A stretch of DNA of 64,000 nucleotides from Carettochelys insculpta (GCF_033958435.1 NC_134160.1:16479001-16543000), one strand, 5' to 3'; counted from the stretch's first letter, positions 34,575 to 46,414 are shown. Notes: generated by a model from the letters alone, not told the origin. Numbers and translations are program-made.

Positions 34575-35104
34575 ATGGCATCATAATTCATACCTACACG
34601 GGGCCAGATTAATAATTTTCTTTCAAGATTGGTTTGTATATTTAATTTTCTAGGTTTTTAGAAAGGAAACTAAAAAAGCAGAAATTCCGTCATGTGGCAT
34701 TATATTGACACCCATGTGGGTAATCAGCAGACCTTTCAGATCCACCACAGACCTCTGCCACTTGAGGTAAATGGTAGCAACAGTAGGTTGTCACCCTGAA
34801 TGCGGTCCAGTACTAGAGGGCAATGCCACATACTTGGGCATTGGGTTTCTCTGATATTTGTTGACAACAGAGGAATGGTGGGACCTTTTGAAATGAAGCA
34901 GTAGCCTGCTGAGGAGTCTTTCTTTTGTCTGGCTGGAGCAAAGAGAAAAGATAGTTAATCCTGAGCAGGCTTAATAAATCCAGTAAATATTCAGGCCACC
35001 ACACGACCTTGGCATACGGATATGTAAGTACAAAGGAAATAATTAGCCACTTTGGGTTTGATGTGGGACTTTTCATGCTGACTGATGTAAACCTCTTATA
35101 CACT
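34575..35104. other. Unassigned DNA
   Basis: No gene or repeat is recognised between the LINE's right target duplication and the next candidate repeat. Confidence 0.4.
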
Positions 35105-35590
35105 CTAACTTCGAAACTGAATCCCAGGGGTGTAATTCTCTGTGCTTTTGTCTACCTTTTTAAAGTTGCTTTGTAACATCTAGTAACCAAGTATCATTTG
35201 CTTGGTACATTTTATTATTTTATTAATAAATCACTTTTTCTTTAAGGCCATAATTTAATTCCCATGCCCAAGAAAAGAGTGTGTGTATATCCATGCCTAA
35301 GACTGAGAGGGCCGCTATCAGAGTGCAGCTTAATTTCTTCTTCTTTGTTTGAGATCTCTCTCAAGGAAGGGTTAAGAGCTTGGGGTTACCCCACAGGAAG
35401 CCATCCCAAGTGTGACTTCCTGCATTTTAAAGGGCTTTTTTTCTCACTTGGGTGGTGGCAGCTGCCTTCCAGGGACAGGGAAGCTTTTTAAGCAGAAGCC
35501 TATAAAGACAAAGTATTTTTAAGGTCTCTTGCTGGCCCCCCCACCTTTGGCACTCGGAGCATCAGAGTGGGGAACAGTATTGAAGGGGGA
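35105..35590 (+). mobile_element. Possible LTR-type repeat block
   Basis: A run with AATAAATCACTTTTTC near 35225 and a downstream CCCCACCTTTGGCACTCGGA near 35541 recalls a reptile LTR-like interspersed repeat. No paired LTR or internal region is present. Assignment rests on memory of the phrase and is tentative. Confidence 0.35.
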
Positions 35591-35594
35591 CACA

Positions 35595-36260
35595 TAACAC
35601 ACACTGACCAGGGAGGCAGATGCACATACATGTATTCTATGGAGCTAATGAAGATCAACCAAGGGAGTTACAGGGGCACGGTTCCCCATTCGCAGCCTGT
35701 ACTGAAAATCCCATGACAACCACCATCACCATCTCCCAGACTGCCCTGAACAGATCAGACAGTCATGGCTGCCTCAGCTACGCTCACTTCTCATCTCCCC
35801 ATCCCTCCCCTTTACAATAAACACAGCCTGAGAGCAACCAGTCAGTCAACTGGCGAGCCCTGCCCACCCTGGGTACTGTACAAAGCACCAGTCCCACAAG
35901 CTGACTCACATGAGCTAATAAAAAACTGTAGCAAAGCCTGGCAGACCAGTCTTTAAAGCAGGGGCTGAGGAATGCTCAGAACCAGATGTGGGTTTCTCTA
36001 CTGCTTAACTGGCCAGGGTTTGAACACGGAGTGAACAGTGGTGCAGCTCCTGCTAACCAGAAACTACCTGAAACTTAATTCACTAAACGGGGGTTAGGTG
36101 ATGGGGTCTGGGTGAGGGCCAAGCAGTGCTTCCAAAGGGACTGGAGACCAGGCTGCCTGTATGCATTTCTGCACTCTGGAACTGGATAGCTATCCAATGA
36201 CAGCAGACTAGGAGTGTTGGTTTGTGGACAGGAGCCAAGATAAAGGACAACTGCCAAAGT
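35595..36260. other. Unassigned DNA
   Basis: No gene or element recognised. Confidence 0.4.
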
Positions 36261-36261
36261 T

Positions 36262-36475
36262 ACTGTAATAAAGTTTTCCTTGTGTCATACACAGCCTCAG
36301 TGCTTGTGAGTAGGGAAGTTGCCTATTAAGAGTCCCCTGGAATGGTGTTTAGAGATCCCAGGAATGTGCATGGGAACTCAGGCTCATGGTATTTGTATGT
36401 CTTAAAAGAGACTCTCTAGTTATTAAACCCAGCCCCTGTTCTGCCAACAACACCTGGCAGAATCAACGAGAAGCA
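36262..36475 (+). mobile_element. LTR-like 3' fragment
   Basis: Starts with AATAAAG and continues with GTGCTTGTGAGTAGGGAAGT and, at its end, AAACCCAGCCCCTGTTCTGC. These align in order with 51747-51937 (ATTAAAG, GTGCTTGCGAGTGGGGAAGC, AACCCGGCCCTGTTTGCTGC). A polyadenylation signal followed by a conserved end is what an LTR R-U5 region would show. It is diverged and lacks an internal region. Confidence 0.55.
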
Positions 36476-36477
36476 TT

Positions 36478-36604
36478 GCATCTGATGAAGTGGGTCTCTC
36501 CCCATGAAAGCTTATGCTCCAATAAATCGGTTAGTCTTTAATGTGCCACAGGAATTCTCATAGTTTTGGCAGATACGGACTAACATGGCTACCCCACTGA
36601 TACT
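36478..36604 (+). mobile_element. Penelope-like 3' end
   Basis: Contains TCTGATGAAGTGGGTCTCTC, CATGAAAGCTTATGCTCC, AATAAATCGGTTAGTC and GTGCCACAGGA, then GATACGGACTAACATGGC. It is the best preserved copy of the hammerhead-like phrase in the window (36482-36520). Confidence 0.7.
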
Positions 36605-37571
36605 TGTCACCTGGCAGAAGAGTTACAGACAATGATAGAGCTGCATTAAGAGATGTGACTGTTGGTCCCTCCGAGCATGGAATCCACGTAACAGCCGTAG
36701 CTTCTGAACAGCAAGAAAAAGGGAAGAAAGGAGGGAACAGATCCTCAGCTGATGTAAATCGGTGTAACACCACTGAAGTCAATGATTATAAGGGCTGAGA
36801 GTCTGATCCCTCTAATTTTCAGTGTTGGATGACATTACCAAGCGTCTATTATCTAGTCGCTAAACTATGCATTATCCACCTCAGAAGGTTCAGGAAGTTG
36901 CTTCTCCAAAGTTACCCTGACCTGTTTGATGGGACTCCCATGAACTCCCATGAACAGATGCCTTCTAATGAGATTTCCAGGCCTGAGTCTCTATTTCTTA
37001 CTGTAGATCATCTCTGAAATACAATGAGAATAGCTTTCCCTAGTGTTCTCACTGTGCAGGAAGTACGGGGATCTAGGAAGATTTATTTAAAAACTAACAA
37101 CAAAAGCCAAGAATTATTTTTTAAAAAAATCTCAAGGATGGGATCAGTTCAGTGCCGAGAATGAAATCAGATGGCAGGCCTGTTTTCATGATGTTTCGGT
37201 TAGGCCATGCTTCTTGACTCTAAATTTTCGTCCCTTGTATTTTCCAAGAATGAAGTGGGGATTGAGAAAGGGAAAAATGCCTGCAACATTAACTATGATG
37301 CTTGCAATGATCTAATTAGTAATGTGAAGTGTGTATTAGTAGCTTGAATCAATGTTCCCTAGCGAGAGAGAGTCGCCCAGTGAGTGGCATCTGAGGCCAT
37401 AAATTACAACTGGCAGTATCTGCAAAAGATAAACTCTTCTGGCCATTGTGCTACTCATCCTCTGTCTCCAAGGGCATTCAATGGCTGGACTATTACTTAA
37501 TCTGCTGTTCATTGTTGTAAAAATTGTCAGTCAAAGCAGGAGGGGTAAGTGGAGAATACATATTTATGGAT
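36605..37571. other. Unassigned DNA
   Basis: No gene or element is recognised. Confidence 0.4.
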
Positions 37572-37585
37572 ATCATAGAATCATA

Positions 37586-38020
37586 GGCTATGTCTACACT
37601 ATCCCAAAACTTCGAAATGGCCATGCAAATGGCCATTTGGAAGTTTACTAATGAAGCGCTGAAATACATATTCAGCGCCTCATTAGAATGCCGGCGGTCA
37701 CAGCACTTTGAAATTGCCGCAGCTTGCCACTGCGCCACTCATCCAGATGTGGGTCCTTTTCGAAAGGACCCCGACAACTCCAAATCCCCTTATTCCTATC
37801 AGCAGATAGGAATAAGGGCATTTTGAAGTTGGTGGGGTCCTTTTGAAAAGGAGCCCCATCTGGACGAGCTGTGCGGCGGCAAGCCGCAGCAATTTTAAAG
37901 TGCCAAGGCAGTCAGCATTCTAACGAGGTGCTGAATACGTATGTCAGTGCTTCATTAGTAAACTTCCAAATGGTCATTTGCATGGCCATTTCGAAGTTTT
38001 GGGATAGTGTAGACACAGCC
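37586..38020. mobile_element. Family-A foldback DNA transposon, copy A3
   Basis: A 435 bp palindrome with ends GGCTATGTCTACACTATCCC and GGGATAGTGTAGACACAGCC and an exact 3 bp duplication ATA (37583-37585 and 38021-38023). It is inserted in the octamer tail of an antisense CR1. The arms meet near 37803. Confidence 0.9.
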
Positions 38021-38048
38021 ATAAAATCATAGAATATGAGGACTGGAA

Positions 38049-38460
38049 GGGTGCATCTACACTTGCATTCCTGTTTCATAAGAGGTATGCAAATTAGGCA
38101 ATCAAAAATGCAAATGAGGTATAAATTTGCATAATTGACACCTCATTTGCATGTTCTAATTTCGAAAGAGCTTCTTTCGAAAGAAGAAAGCCAGTGTAGA
38201 CGCTGCTTTTTCGAAAGTAAACCCCATCTTCGAAAGAATCCTTCTTCCCTTTAAATAAAGGGAAGAAGGATTCTTTCGAAGATGGGTTTACTTTCGAAAG
38301 AGCAGCATCTACATTGGTTTTCGTCTTTCGAAAGAAGCTCTTTTGAAATTAAAATATTCAAATGAGGGGTTAAATACACAAATTTATAACTCATCTGCAT
38401 TTTTGATTTGCCTCATTTGCATACCTCTTTTGAAAGAGGAATGCAAGTGTAGACACACCC
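38049..38460. mobile_element. Family-C foldback DNA transposon
   Basis: A 412 bp element with ends GGGTGCATCTACACTTGCAT and ATGCAAGTGTAGACACACCC and an exact 3 bp duplication GAA (38046-38048 and 38461-38463). The interior is a near-perfect palindrome with arms of about 45 bp around a CCCTTTAAATAAAGGG centre near 38257. It contains several TTTCGAAAG units and GCAAATGAGG blocks. No coding capacity. Confidence 0.9.
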
Positions 38461-38968
38461 GAAGGGAGCTTGAGAGCTCATCGAGTACAGCCCCCTGCAG
38501 TCATGGCAGGACCACGTACTGTCTAGACCACCCCAATAGACACTTATCTAACCTGTTCTTAAATATCTCCAGAGATGGAGACTCCACAACCTCCCTAGGC
38601 AACTTATGCCAGTGTTTGACCACCCTGACAGCTAGGAACTTTTTCCAAATGTCCAGCCTAAACCACCCTTGCTGCAGTTTAAGCCCATTGCTTCTTGTTC
38701 TATCTTCAGAGGCCAAGAAGAACAAGTTTTCCCCCTTCGCCTTATGACACCCTTTTAGATACTTGAAAACTGTTATAATGTCCCCCCTTAACCTTTTTTT
38801 TTTCCACGTTAAACAAGCCCAGTTCTTTCAGCCTTTCTTCATAGGTCATGTTCTCTAAACCTTAGATCATTCTTGTTGCTCTTTTCTGGACCCTTTCCAA
38901 TTTCTCCACATCTTTCTTGAAATATGGCACCCAGAACTGGACACAATGCTCCAACTGGGGCCTAACCA

Positions 38969-38994
38969 GAGCAGAGCAGAGCAGAGCAGAGCAG
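38969..38994. repeat. (AGAGC)n microsatellite
   Basis: Five tandem AGAGC units follow the CR1 fragment, where CR1 sequence normally reads CAGAGCAGAG. It is probably local slippage expansion of the CR1 sequence. Confidence 0.8.
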
Positions 38995-39689
38995 AAAGTC
39001 TGAACTTAGAAAATCTAAGTAAGAGCCTTTAATGGAGCAGAGGTAAGAACATAAAACTAGGTAGGATATCCTGGATTATCACAGGCAACCCCATTATATC
39101 ACCTTGTACATAAACTTATAAACTCCATCTTAAAATCATCCAGGTTCCATGCCTACATGACATGGTGCATCACCTAAATGGTCCACACACTTTTTGCCTG
39201 CGGCAGGTTGTATATTGTGCAAATGGGTTTTGTTCATGTAAGTCCATGCCTCAGTGCACGAAAAAGGTGCTAGGTGCCGAGCACCCTGGCCACCAGCTGA
39301 TAGGTGGCACTCAGCACTTTGCAAAGCTGCTCACAAGAGTGTGTGCAACCTCGTGCTGGTGGCTAGCCATACTTAAGTGAGTGGAAGTGGGACCAAGACC
39401 ATGGAAATCAATGCCAAATTCCTTATGCATGGCACCAAATACCCCTTTCACTGCATTCTGCAATGTGAAGAGACACATGGCCAGAAACCAATTATCTGCA
39501 GCTGAGATTTTCAGATGAACCTAAGCATCAAATCCCACTGCACTTTGATGGAAGTTGGGTGGCTCTTACTTAAGATATTTGCAAAATCCATCAGCTGATA
39601 GGCCCATTGCTCAGTGAGGAGGGAGAAGCAATATCAGAAAATGCAGTTTTGATCAAAGTATGAAGTGTTTTTTTCGTAGAAAGGTTAGC
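38995..39689. other. Unassigned DNA
   Basis: No gene or element recognised. Confidence 0.4.
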
Positions 39690-41778
39690 AGTGACTGAAC
39701 AACTCATGGAGTGAATTCAAGAGTAAACGGGGTAGGATCTGAGCTAGCTAAAATGGGGAAAGAACTAGATAAGAATGTCTCAGATAAGTTATATCTTTCC
39801 AAGTCAGAGGGGCCTGACGACCCACATCCTAGTATATGAAAGATTTCTAAAACATTAGCACTTATCTTTGAGAACTTAGGGAGGGTGGGAAAGATCCCAG
39901 AAGATTGTAAAAGGTCAAATATAGTACGTATCTATAACAAGGGGAATAAGGACAACACAGAATTACAGAGCTGCTTAGTTCAGAAAAATAATGGAACAAT
40001 CAGTCTGTCAGCACCTTGAAAGTAATAAGGTCACAAGTAATAGCATGGATTTCTCAAGAACAAATCATATCAAACCAACCTGATGTTCTTCTTCAACAGA
40101 GGAGCAACCCTTGTGGATGGGGGCCAGGAAGATACAGAAGCTGGGATGTTAGTCATGCTTTGAATATTGTCTCATGTGCAGACTGGAGTAGTATAGCCTA
40201 GAGATGAACTTACACCAACGTGGATGCACAACTGCTTGAAAAGCTGTAATGAGAGAGTAGTTATCAATGGCTCATGTTCAAGAATGGAGGGTATATTCAG
40301 AGGGGTTGTACAGCAATGGGTCCTGGGTCTGGCTCTAGTCAATATCTTCCTCAATGCTTTAACTAAGGGCATAGAGAGAACACATGGAAAGTCTGTGGAC
40401 ATCCCAAGCTGGGTGGGTTGCATGTGCTTTGGAGGACAGGATTGCAACTCAGAATGATCTTGACAAAACAGAAATGGTCTGAGTGAACAAGATAAAATTC
40501 AACAAGAACAAATGCAGAGTACTCCACTTAGGAAGGCACAATCAGTTGCATACGTACAGAATGGGAAATGACAGCCCAAGAATGACCACCGTGCAGGGGG
40601 ATCTGGGGGTCATAGTGGACTGCAAGAGAAATACTGTTGATACTATTGCCAAAAAAGCAAACATTATTCTGGGATGGTGGAGCAACATTGCAAGAAAGCC
40701 CCAAGAAATAATTCTTCCCTTATAGGCTACATCTACACTAGCCCCAAACTTCGAAATAGCCACGCAAATGGCCATTTCAAAGTTTACTAATGAAGCACTG
40801 AAATGCATATTCAGCACTTCATTAGCATGCGGGCGGCCGTGGCACTCCGAAATTGACGTGCCTTGCCGCCGCGCGGCTCTTCCCGACGGGGCTCCTTTTC
40901 GAAAGGAGCCCGCCTACTTCAAAGTCCCCTTATTGCCATCAGCTCATGGGAATAAGGGGACTTCAAAGTAGGCGGCGTCCTTTCGAAAAGGAGGCCCGTC
41001 GGGACGAGCCACACGGCGGCGAGGCGCATCAATTTCGAAGAGCTGCTGCCGCCCGCATGCTAATGAAGTGCTGAATATGCATTTCAGTGCTTCCTTAGTA
41101 AACTTCGAAATGGCCATCTGCGTGGCCATTTCGAAGTTTGGGGCTAGTGTAGACACGGCCATAGTCAGTGCTGATAAGGCCTCAGCTGGACTGTTGTGTC
41201 CATTTCTGGGCATCACTCTTCAAGATAGATGCGGACAAAATGAAGAAGTCCAGCAAAGAGCAACAAAAGTGAAACATGACCTATGAGGGAAAGCTGAAAA
41301 AAATTGGGCTCCTTTAGCCCAGAGAAGCAAAGACTGAAGAGGGACAAGATGCCAGTATTCAAATTTGTGGAAGATTGTTATAAAGGCAAGGATGATAAAT
41401 TTTACATCTTAGCCACTAAGGACAGGACAAGAAGCAAAGGGCTAATTTAGTTCACAGAAGAGTGAGAGGCAATTTGATAGCAACTTTCAACTTCCTGGAT
41501 GGAGAGAAGCTGTTCTCAGCAGTGACAGATGATCCCAAGTTACAGTGCAGGTGGTGTAGTTTGGATATTAGCAAAAACTGTTTCACTAGGAGGGTGGTGA
41601 ATCACTTGAATGCATTATGGAGAGAGGTGGTAGAATCTCCATCCCTAGAGGTTTTTAAGTCCCGCTTAACAAAGTCAAGAATGGGATGATTTAGTAAGAG
41701 TTGACCCTGCTTTGTCCAGGGGGCTGAATTTGATGACCTCCTAAGGTCTCTTCCAACCCTAAGATTCTATGATTTTAT
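39690..41778 (+). mobile_element. CR1 LINE, sense, interrupted by family A
   Basis: Degraded CR1 ORF2 and 3' UTR. The reverse transcriptase region lies at about 39770-40400 and the C-terminal region at about 40480-41700, ending with CCTCCTAAGGTCTCTTCCAA and an ATTCTATG tail. Copy A4 splits it at 40725-41160 with a clean 3 bp duplication. Stops and indels are frequent throughout, so this is an old copy. Confidence 0.85.
40725..41160. mobile_element. Family-A foldback DNA transposon, copy A4
   Basis: A 436 bp palindrome with ends GGCTACATCTACACTAGCCC and GGGCTAGTGTAGACACGGCC and an exact 3 bp duplication ATA (40722-40724 and 41161-41163). It is inserted in a sense CR1. The mirrored frames of 67-91 codons on both strands are palindrome artefacts. 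Confidence 0.9.
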
Positions 41779-41779
41779 T

Positions 41780-42473
41780 ATCAAAACAGCCATAAATTTG
41801 CCCCATGTTCAGAGATTCCATGTTTAGTCTGATCTCCTGCATAGCACAGGCCATAGGATTTGCTTGGATGAATTCCTGGTTGCAGAAGAGCAGACCTTTT
41901 AGAAAAAAACATGCAAAGTTGACTTTTAAATTGCCATTGATGGAACTGTTGGCAGTGTCATTGCAGGTGTCATAGATGATGGATGGAGAATTCCCACAGA
42001 GATGGTCACTGCAGTTGAAAAGCAGGTGAAAACTGCAGAAATTTGGAAAAAAAAAGAAGTCTATGCAAAATGCAAAGAAATTGCAAACTCTGATGGAACT
42101 TTGCATTGTAAGCATTCTTAGGAAATTCACAAAACTTTGCTAAGTGTGCATTCGTTCCCTCAAATCTTCAGGCAACAGAAGGCTAAGGGTAAGTGTGCAC
42201 ATTGGAAAATCCCACTCTGGGACCCTTCCCATAGATAATCTTGTGTGCAGAGCTCTATTTGGGACCCTCATTCCCTCCCACTGACATCTCTTCACATGTT
42301 GTGCAAGGGCTGACTGCAAAATACAGTGTGAAGGATCCACATTGCACAGCAGAAAGCCATCTATTGTCCACAATACCTATTCTCTTTTAATTACTTGCGA
42401 GGCACCCATAGTTGTGGTAACACCCTTGTGAGCTAAAGTACTAGTACAGAGGGGGAACTAGACAAGGATCATG
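41780..42473. other. Unassigned DNA
   Basis: No gene recognised. A 123-codon minus-strand frame (41759-42130) shows no domain and partly overlaps the CR1 tail. Confidence 0.4.
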
Positions 42474-42475
42474 CA

Positions 42476-44036
42476 ATCATAGAATCATAGGGCTGAAAGG
42501 GACCTCAGAGGTCAGCGAGTCCAACCCTTTGCTTCAAGCAGGATCAACCTCAACTAAGTCGTCCCAGCCATGATTATGTCAATCCAGGATTTAAAAACCT
42601 CTAGGGATGGAGATTCCATCACCTCCCTAGGCAGTGCATTTCAATGCTTCACCACCCTCCTGATGAAGTAGTTTTTCCTAATATCCAACCTACTCCTCTT
42701 CTTCAGTAACTTCAGACCATTGCTCCTTGTTCTTCCAACTGTCACCACTAAACAGTTTCTCTCCATCCTCTTTAGAGCTCCCCTGCAGAAAGTTAAAGGT
42801 TGTTATCAAATCACCCCTCAGTCTTCTGTTCTGTAAACTAAACAAGCCCAAATCCCTCAGCCTCTCCTCATAGGTCATGTGCTCCAGCCCCTTAATTATT
42901 TTAGTTGCCCTCTACGAAACCTGCTCCAGCACATCCACATCCTTTCTATACTGGAGGGGCCCAAAACTGGACACAATATTCCAGACATGGCCTCACCAGT
43001 GCCGAATAGAGGGGAACAACAACTTCTCTGGATCTGCTCAAAATGGTCCTCCTAATGAACCCCTATATCCCTTTGGCCTTTTTGGCTACAAGGGCACACT
43101 GTTTGCTCATATCCAGTCTTTTGTCCACCATAATCCCTAGCTCCCTTTCCAGTGTACTGCTGCTTAGCCAGTCAGTCCCCAGCCTATAAAAATGCTTGGG
43201 ATTCTTCTGTCTCAAGTGCAGGACTCTATATTTCTCCTTGCTGAACCACATCAGATTTCTTTTGGCCCAATCCTCCAATTTACCCAGGTCACTCTCTACC
43301 CTCCAACATATCTACCTTTCCCCCGTAGCTTTGTGTCATCCGCAAACTTGCTGAGGGTGCAATCCAGTTCCTCATCCAGGTCATTAATAAAGATGTTGAA
43401 CAACACCAGCCCCAGAACCGAGTGTTGGGGCACTCCACTTGAAACCATCTGCCATCCGGATATTGAACCGTTGACCACTACTTGTTGGGCCTGACCATCA
43501 AGCCAGCTTTCTATCCATCTTATAGTCCAAGGATCCAATCCATACTTCCTTAAATTATGGGCAGAATGTTGTGGGAGACTGTATCAAAAGCTTTGCTGAA
43601 GTCAAGGTATATCACATCCACTGACTTCCCCATGTCCACAGAACCTGTTACTTCATCATAGAAGCTAATCAGACTAGTCAGGCACAACTTGCCCTTGTTG
43701 AAAACATGTTGGCTACTTTTGATCACTTTCCTCTCTTCCAAGTGCTCTCAAATGGATTCCTTGAGGATCCCCTCCATTATTTTCCCAGGGATTGAGGTAA
43801 GACTGACTGATCTATAGTTCCCCTGGATTGTCCTTCTTTCCTTTTTTTGAAGATGGGCACTACGTTTGCCTTTTTCCAGTCATCCAGAGTCTCTCCTGTT
43901 CTCCAAAAGTGTTCAGAGATAAGGGCCAAAGGTTCAGCAATAATGTCTGCCAATTCCCTCAGTACCCTTGGGTACATTATATCCAGACCCATGGATTTGT
44001 GTACATCTAGTTTTTCTAAGTAGCTCTCAACTCTAA
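42476..44036 (-). mobile_element. CR1 LINE, antisense, ~1.56 kb
   Basis: Begins with the complement of the 3' octamer tail (AATCATAGAATCATAGGGCT) and extends into the ORF2 reverse transcriptase. Minus-strand pieces at 43777-44061, 43550-43741, 43296-43538 and 43063-43278 together cover much of the polymerase domain. Confidence 0.9.
42690..44036 (-). pseudogene. CR1 ORF2 reverse transcriptase, frameshifted
   Basis: Reading leftward: a KSMGLDIMYPRVLRELAD segment, then [18 protein letters not shown], then [19 protein letters not shown], and the catalytic FADDTKL motif at about 43340. The connecting segments are frameshifted and contain stops. The first conserved GNYR-like block is altered. In an active CR1 this polymerase copies the element RNA at a nicked target. 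Here it is non-functional. Confidence 0.85.
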
Positions 44037-44066
44037 GCAATGCATTCCAGTGCTTCACCACCCTCC
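44037..44066 (-). other. Stray CR1 fragment at a junction
   Basis: The phrase AATGCATTCCAGTGCTTCAC repeats, with small changes, CR1 sequence found at 42635-42656, about 1.4 kb away in the same copy. It sits exactly between the antisense CR1 and a partial family-B relative, marking a rearranged junction. Confidence 0.6.
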
Positions 44067-44321
44067 ACGTGTGGCAGCCAGTGGGATGTTGAGCTTGCTG
44101 TTACCCTGGATGTGCTTCGCCGCCCTGTGATCCCGTCTGCAGGCTTCCAAGGCCCCTTATTTTGAAAGTGGACACGTGTGTAGACGCTCCCATTTGATGT
44201 CCTTTTGACATGCTGCATCACTATTTCGATGTTGCACATCACTGGCATCAGCCCCAGTGTGTGTGTAGATGCTACTCTGAAATACTATACTTCAAAGTAG
44301 CACTCTAGTGTAGACATAGCC
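44067..44321. mobile_element. Partial family-B relative (right half)
   Basis: Contains GAGCTTGCTGTTACCCTGGA, CCCTGTGATCCCGTCTGCAG and GTGTAGACGCTCCCA in family-B order and ends with the right terminus AGTGTAGACATAGCC. The left half is missing. It is a diverged subfamily joined to CR1 at its left edge. Confidence 0.7.
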
Positions 44322-45917
44322 TGGGCAATAGCATATATTATGACTTTATAACATGTTGTTCACAATAGACAAAACTTCATTGCCTCACCTGCTACCCATC
44401 AGGATTTGTTTGCAAGGCATTACATATCACACCTCTGCATTTTCATGCAAATTATCTCTGAAGGACACATTCTCCAAATCCTTCAGCAGTATTGAGCTCC
44501 TACTGGCCTATTCCTGACAAGAGCTATTCAATCTGGCAAACAAAGGCTGGCTGTTGAAGCTATATAAATTCAGACTGGAAATATTGCACACATTTTAATA
44601 GTAATTAACCACAGGAGCGATTTACCGATGGTCATGATGCAGGCTTGATCACTGACTACATCAAGATTGGAGGTTTTTCAAAAGCTGTGCTCTAGGAAAC
44701 CTAGGGAAGCCTGTGCTATGAGAGAGGCTGGGGTCCCTTCTGGCCTTGGACTCAATGAATCCACGTTTTGCAGTGAAAGGGCAAGGAATCAACAGGGAAA
44801 AGAAAAGCCCAAATAATAAAATGTAGACTTCACACTTTTTTTCAGATAGTTCTGTGCAGAAAGTTAAACATGATATGTGTGCTGATTATTCAATGTGTGG
44901 CCTGTAAATGCTCTCAGAAAGAAAGGGCTTCAGCTCTGTGTGTCTCCCCTAACTGAATGTCTCAGAGCATCAGACAATGGCCAGAAGATATGCACTGCAC
45001 TGCCAACAGTGACAACCACAGATGGATGTTTCTGTCGTTTGCCAAGCTATTGAGAAAAGCACTGACGCAAATCAGGGAGAAATTCATTCAAACTGGCTGC
45101 TTTTACTCGAGGCTTTAAGCACAAAGGCTCAGTAAGCATCAACAAACAGCTCACGCACAATGTCTGGCTGTGGTCAGTACTGCTGGACTCAGTTCTAGCA
45201 GCAAGGTTACTAAGATTCAACTAGGATTATATCCATCAGATGGAGATGCCACAAAGCTCCTCCGGTTCCATATGTGTGCTTAATAAGTAATAGAATCCGT
45301 CACTACATAAGCCGCAGAGCACTCAAATGGGAAGCATTATCTTTTATGCAGGACCGCCCACCTGAAGCATTTGGTTCCAAAATGTTTGGCTTAGGCATTA
45401 AAAACACATACACTTTCCCCATGCATTTAAACATGGGCTCTCCCTTCCTGCTTTTGATGCTGTGGCCCTTCCAGACAGACTCTGCAAGCAAGCAGCAGTG
45501 TCCAGCAACAGAGGCCATGTAACTGCCAGGATTGAGTGAGGAGAGCGAGGAATGTGGAAACGGCCAGCCAGCCCTGAGTGAGGTTCACCCCTTACAGATT
45601 TTAATGGCTCACCTTCTCTTTTCCTCTTACTTCTGCCAACCCCGAAACCTTCCAACATTCCGGTCCCGGCTTCCTCCAGCTGTTCTGCAAAGCGAGTGGC
45701 ACCCTCCATAGACTTTCTGCTGTGACATTTTACATGCCTCTCCCCTCACAGCCATTGTCATCTGCTCCTCAGCCAGAGGCCCCATTCCTCAGCCTCACAG
45801 CCTACCTATGTCTTCTCAAGAACATCACTTTATCCCAGCACCAAGTGTTCCCTATAAGCTGGGCGCTTGTGCAGCCACTCAGGGGAGATTCAGGTGAAAC
45901 CCAGCTGGTTACCAGAG
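44322..45917. other. Unassigned DNA
   Basis: No gene or repeat is recognised. Frames up to 103 codons have no domain. Confidence 0.4.
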
Positions 45918-46148
45918 CACCTATAAATAGTAAAACAAAAAGCAGTCAAGTAGCACTTTAAAGACTAGCAAAATAGTTTACTAGGTGATGAGCTTTCGTG
46001 GGACAGACCCACTTCTTCAGACCATAGCCAGACCAGAACAGACTCAATATTTAAGGCACAGAGAACCAAAAGCAGTAAGCAAGGAGGACAAATCAAAAAA
46101 AGATAATCAAGGTGAGCAAATCAGAGAGTGGAGGGGTGGGGGGGAAGG

Positions 46149-46414
46149 TCAAGAATTAGATTGAGCCAAGTATGCAGACGAGCCCCTATAGTGACTCAGA
46201 AAGTTCCCATCACGATTTAAACCATGTGTTAATGTGCCGAATTTGAATATAAAAGCCAGCTCGGCTGCTTCTCTTTCCAGAACGGTGTGATAATTCCTCT
46301 TCAGTAACACACATACCTTGAGGTCATTGACAGAATGCCCCATTCCATTAAAATGTTGACTAACCGGTTTGTGGATCTGGAGTGTTTTGATGTCTGTTTT
46401 GTGCCCGTTGACCC
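46149..46414 (-). pseudogene. Penelope-like endonuclease C-terminus, inverted arm
   Basis: Reading leftward it encodes VNGHKTDIKTLQIH, then KPVSQHFNGMGHSV, then NDLKVCVLLKRNY and the terminal region ending SAYLAQSNS. The N-terminal GIY-YIG core is absent because the arm is cut at about 46414. It keeps the KPVSQHFNGMGHSV stretch that the sense arm lacks. Non-functional. Confidence 0.8.

Larger units (their letters stand above)
37572..38968 (-). mobile_element. CR1 LINE 3' part, antisense, with two nested foldbacks
   Basis: It starts with the complement of the octamer tail (ATCATAGAATCATA) at 37572 and runs leftward-coding to about 38968. Removing A3 and family C joins ATCATAGAATATGAGGACTG to GAAGGGAGCTTGAGAGCTC into normal CR1 3' sequence. 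The coding remainder at 38501-38960 covers the ORF2 C-terminal region and is broken. A pentanucleotide run follows at 38969. Confidence 0.85.
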
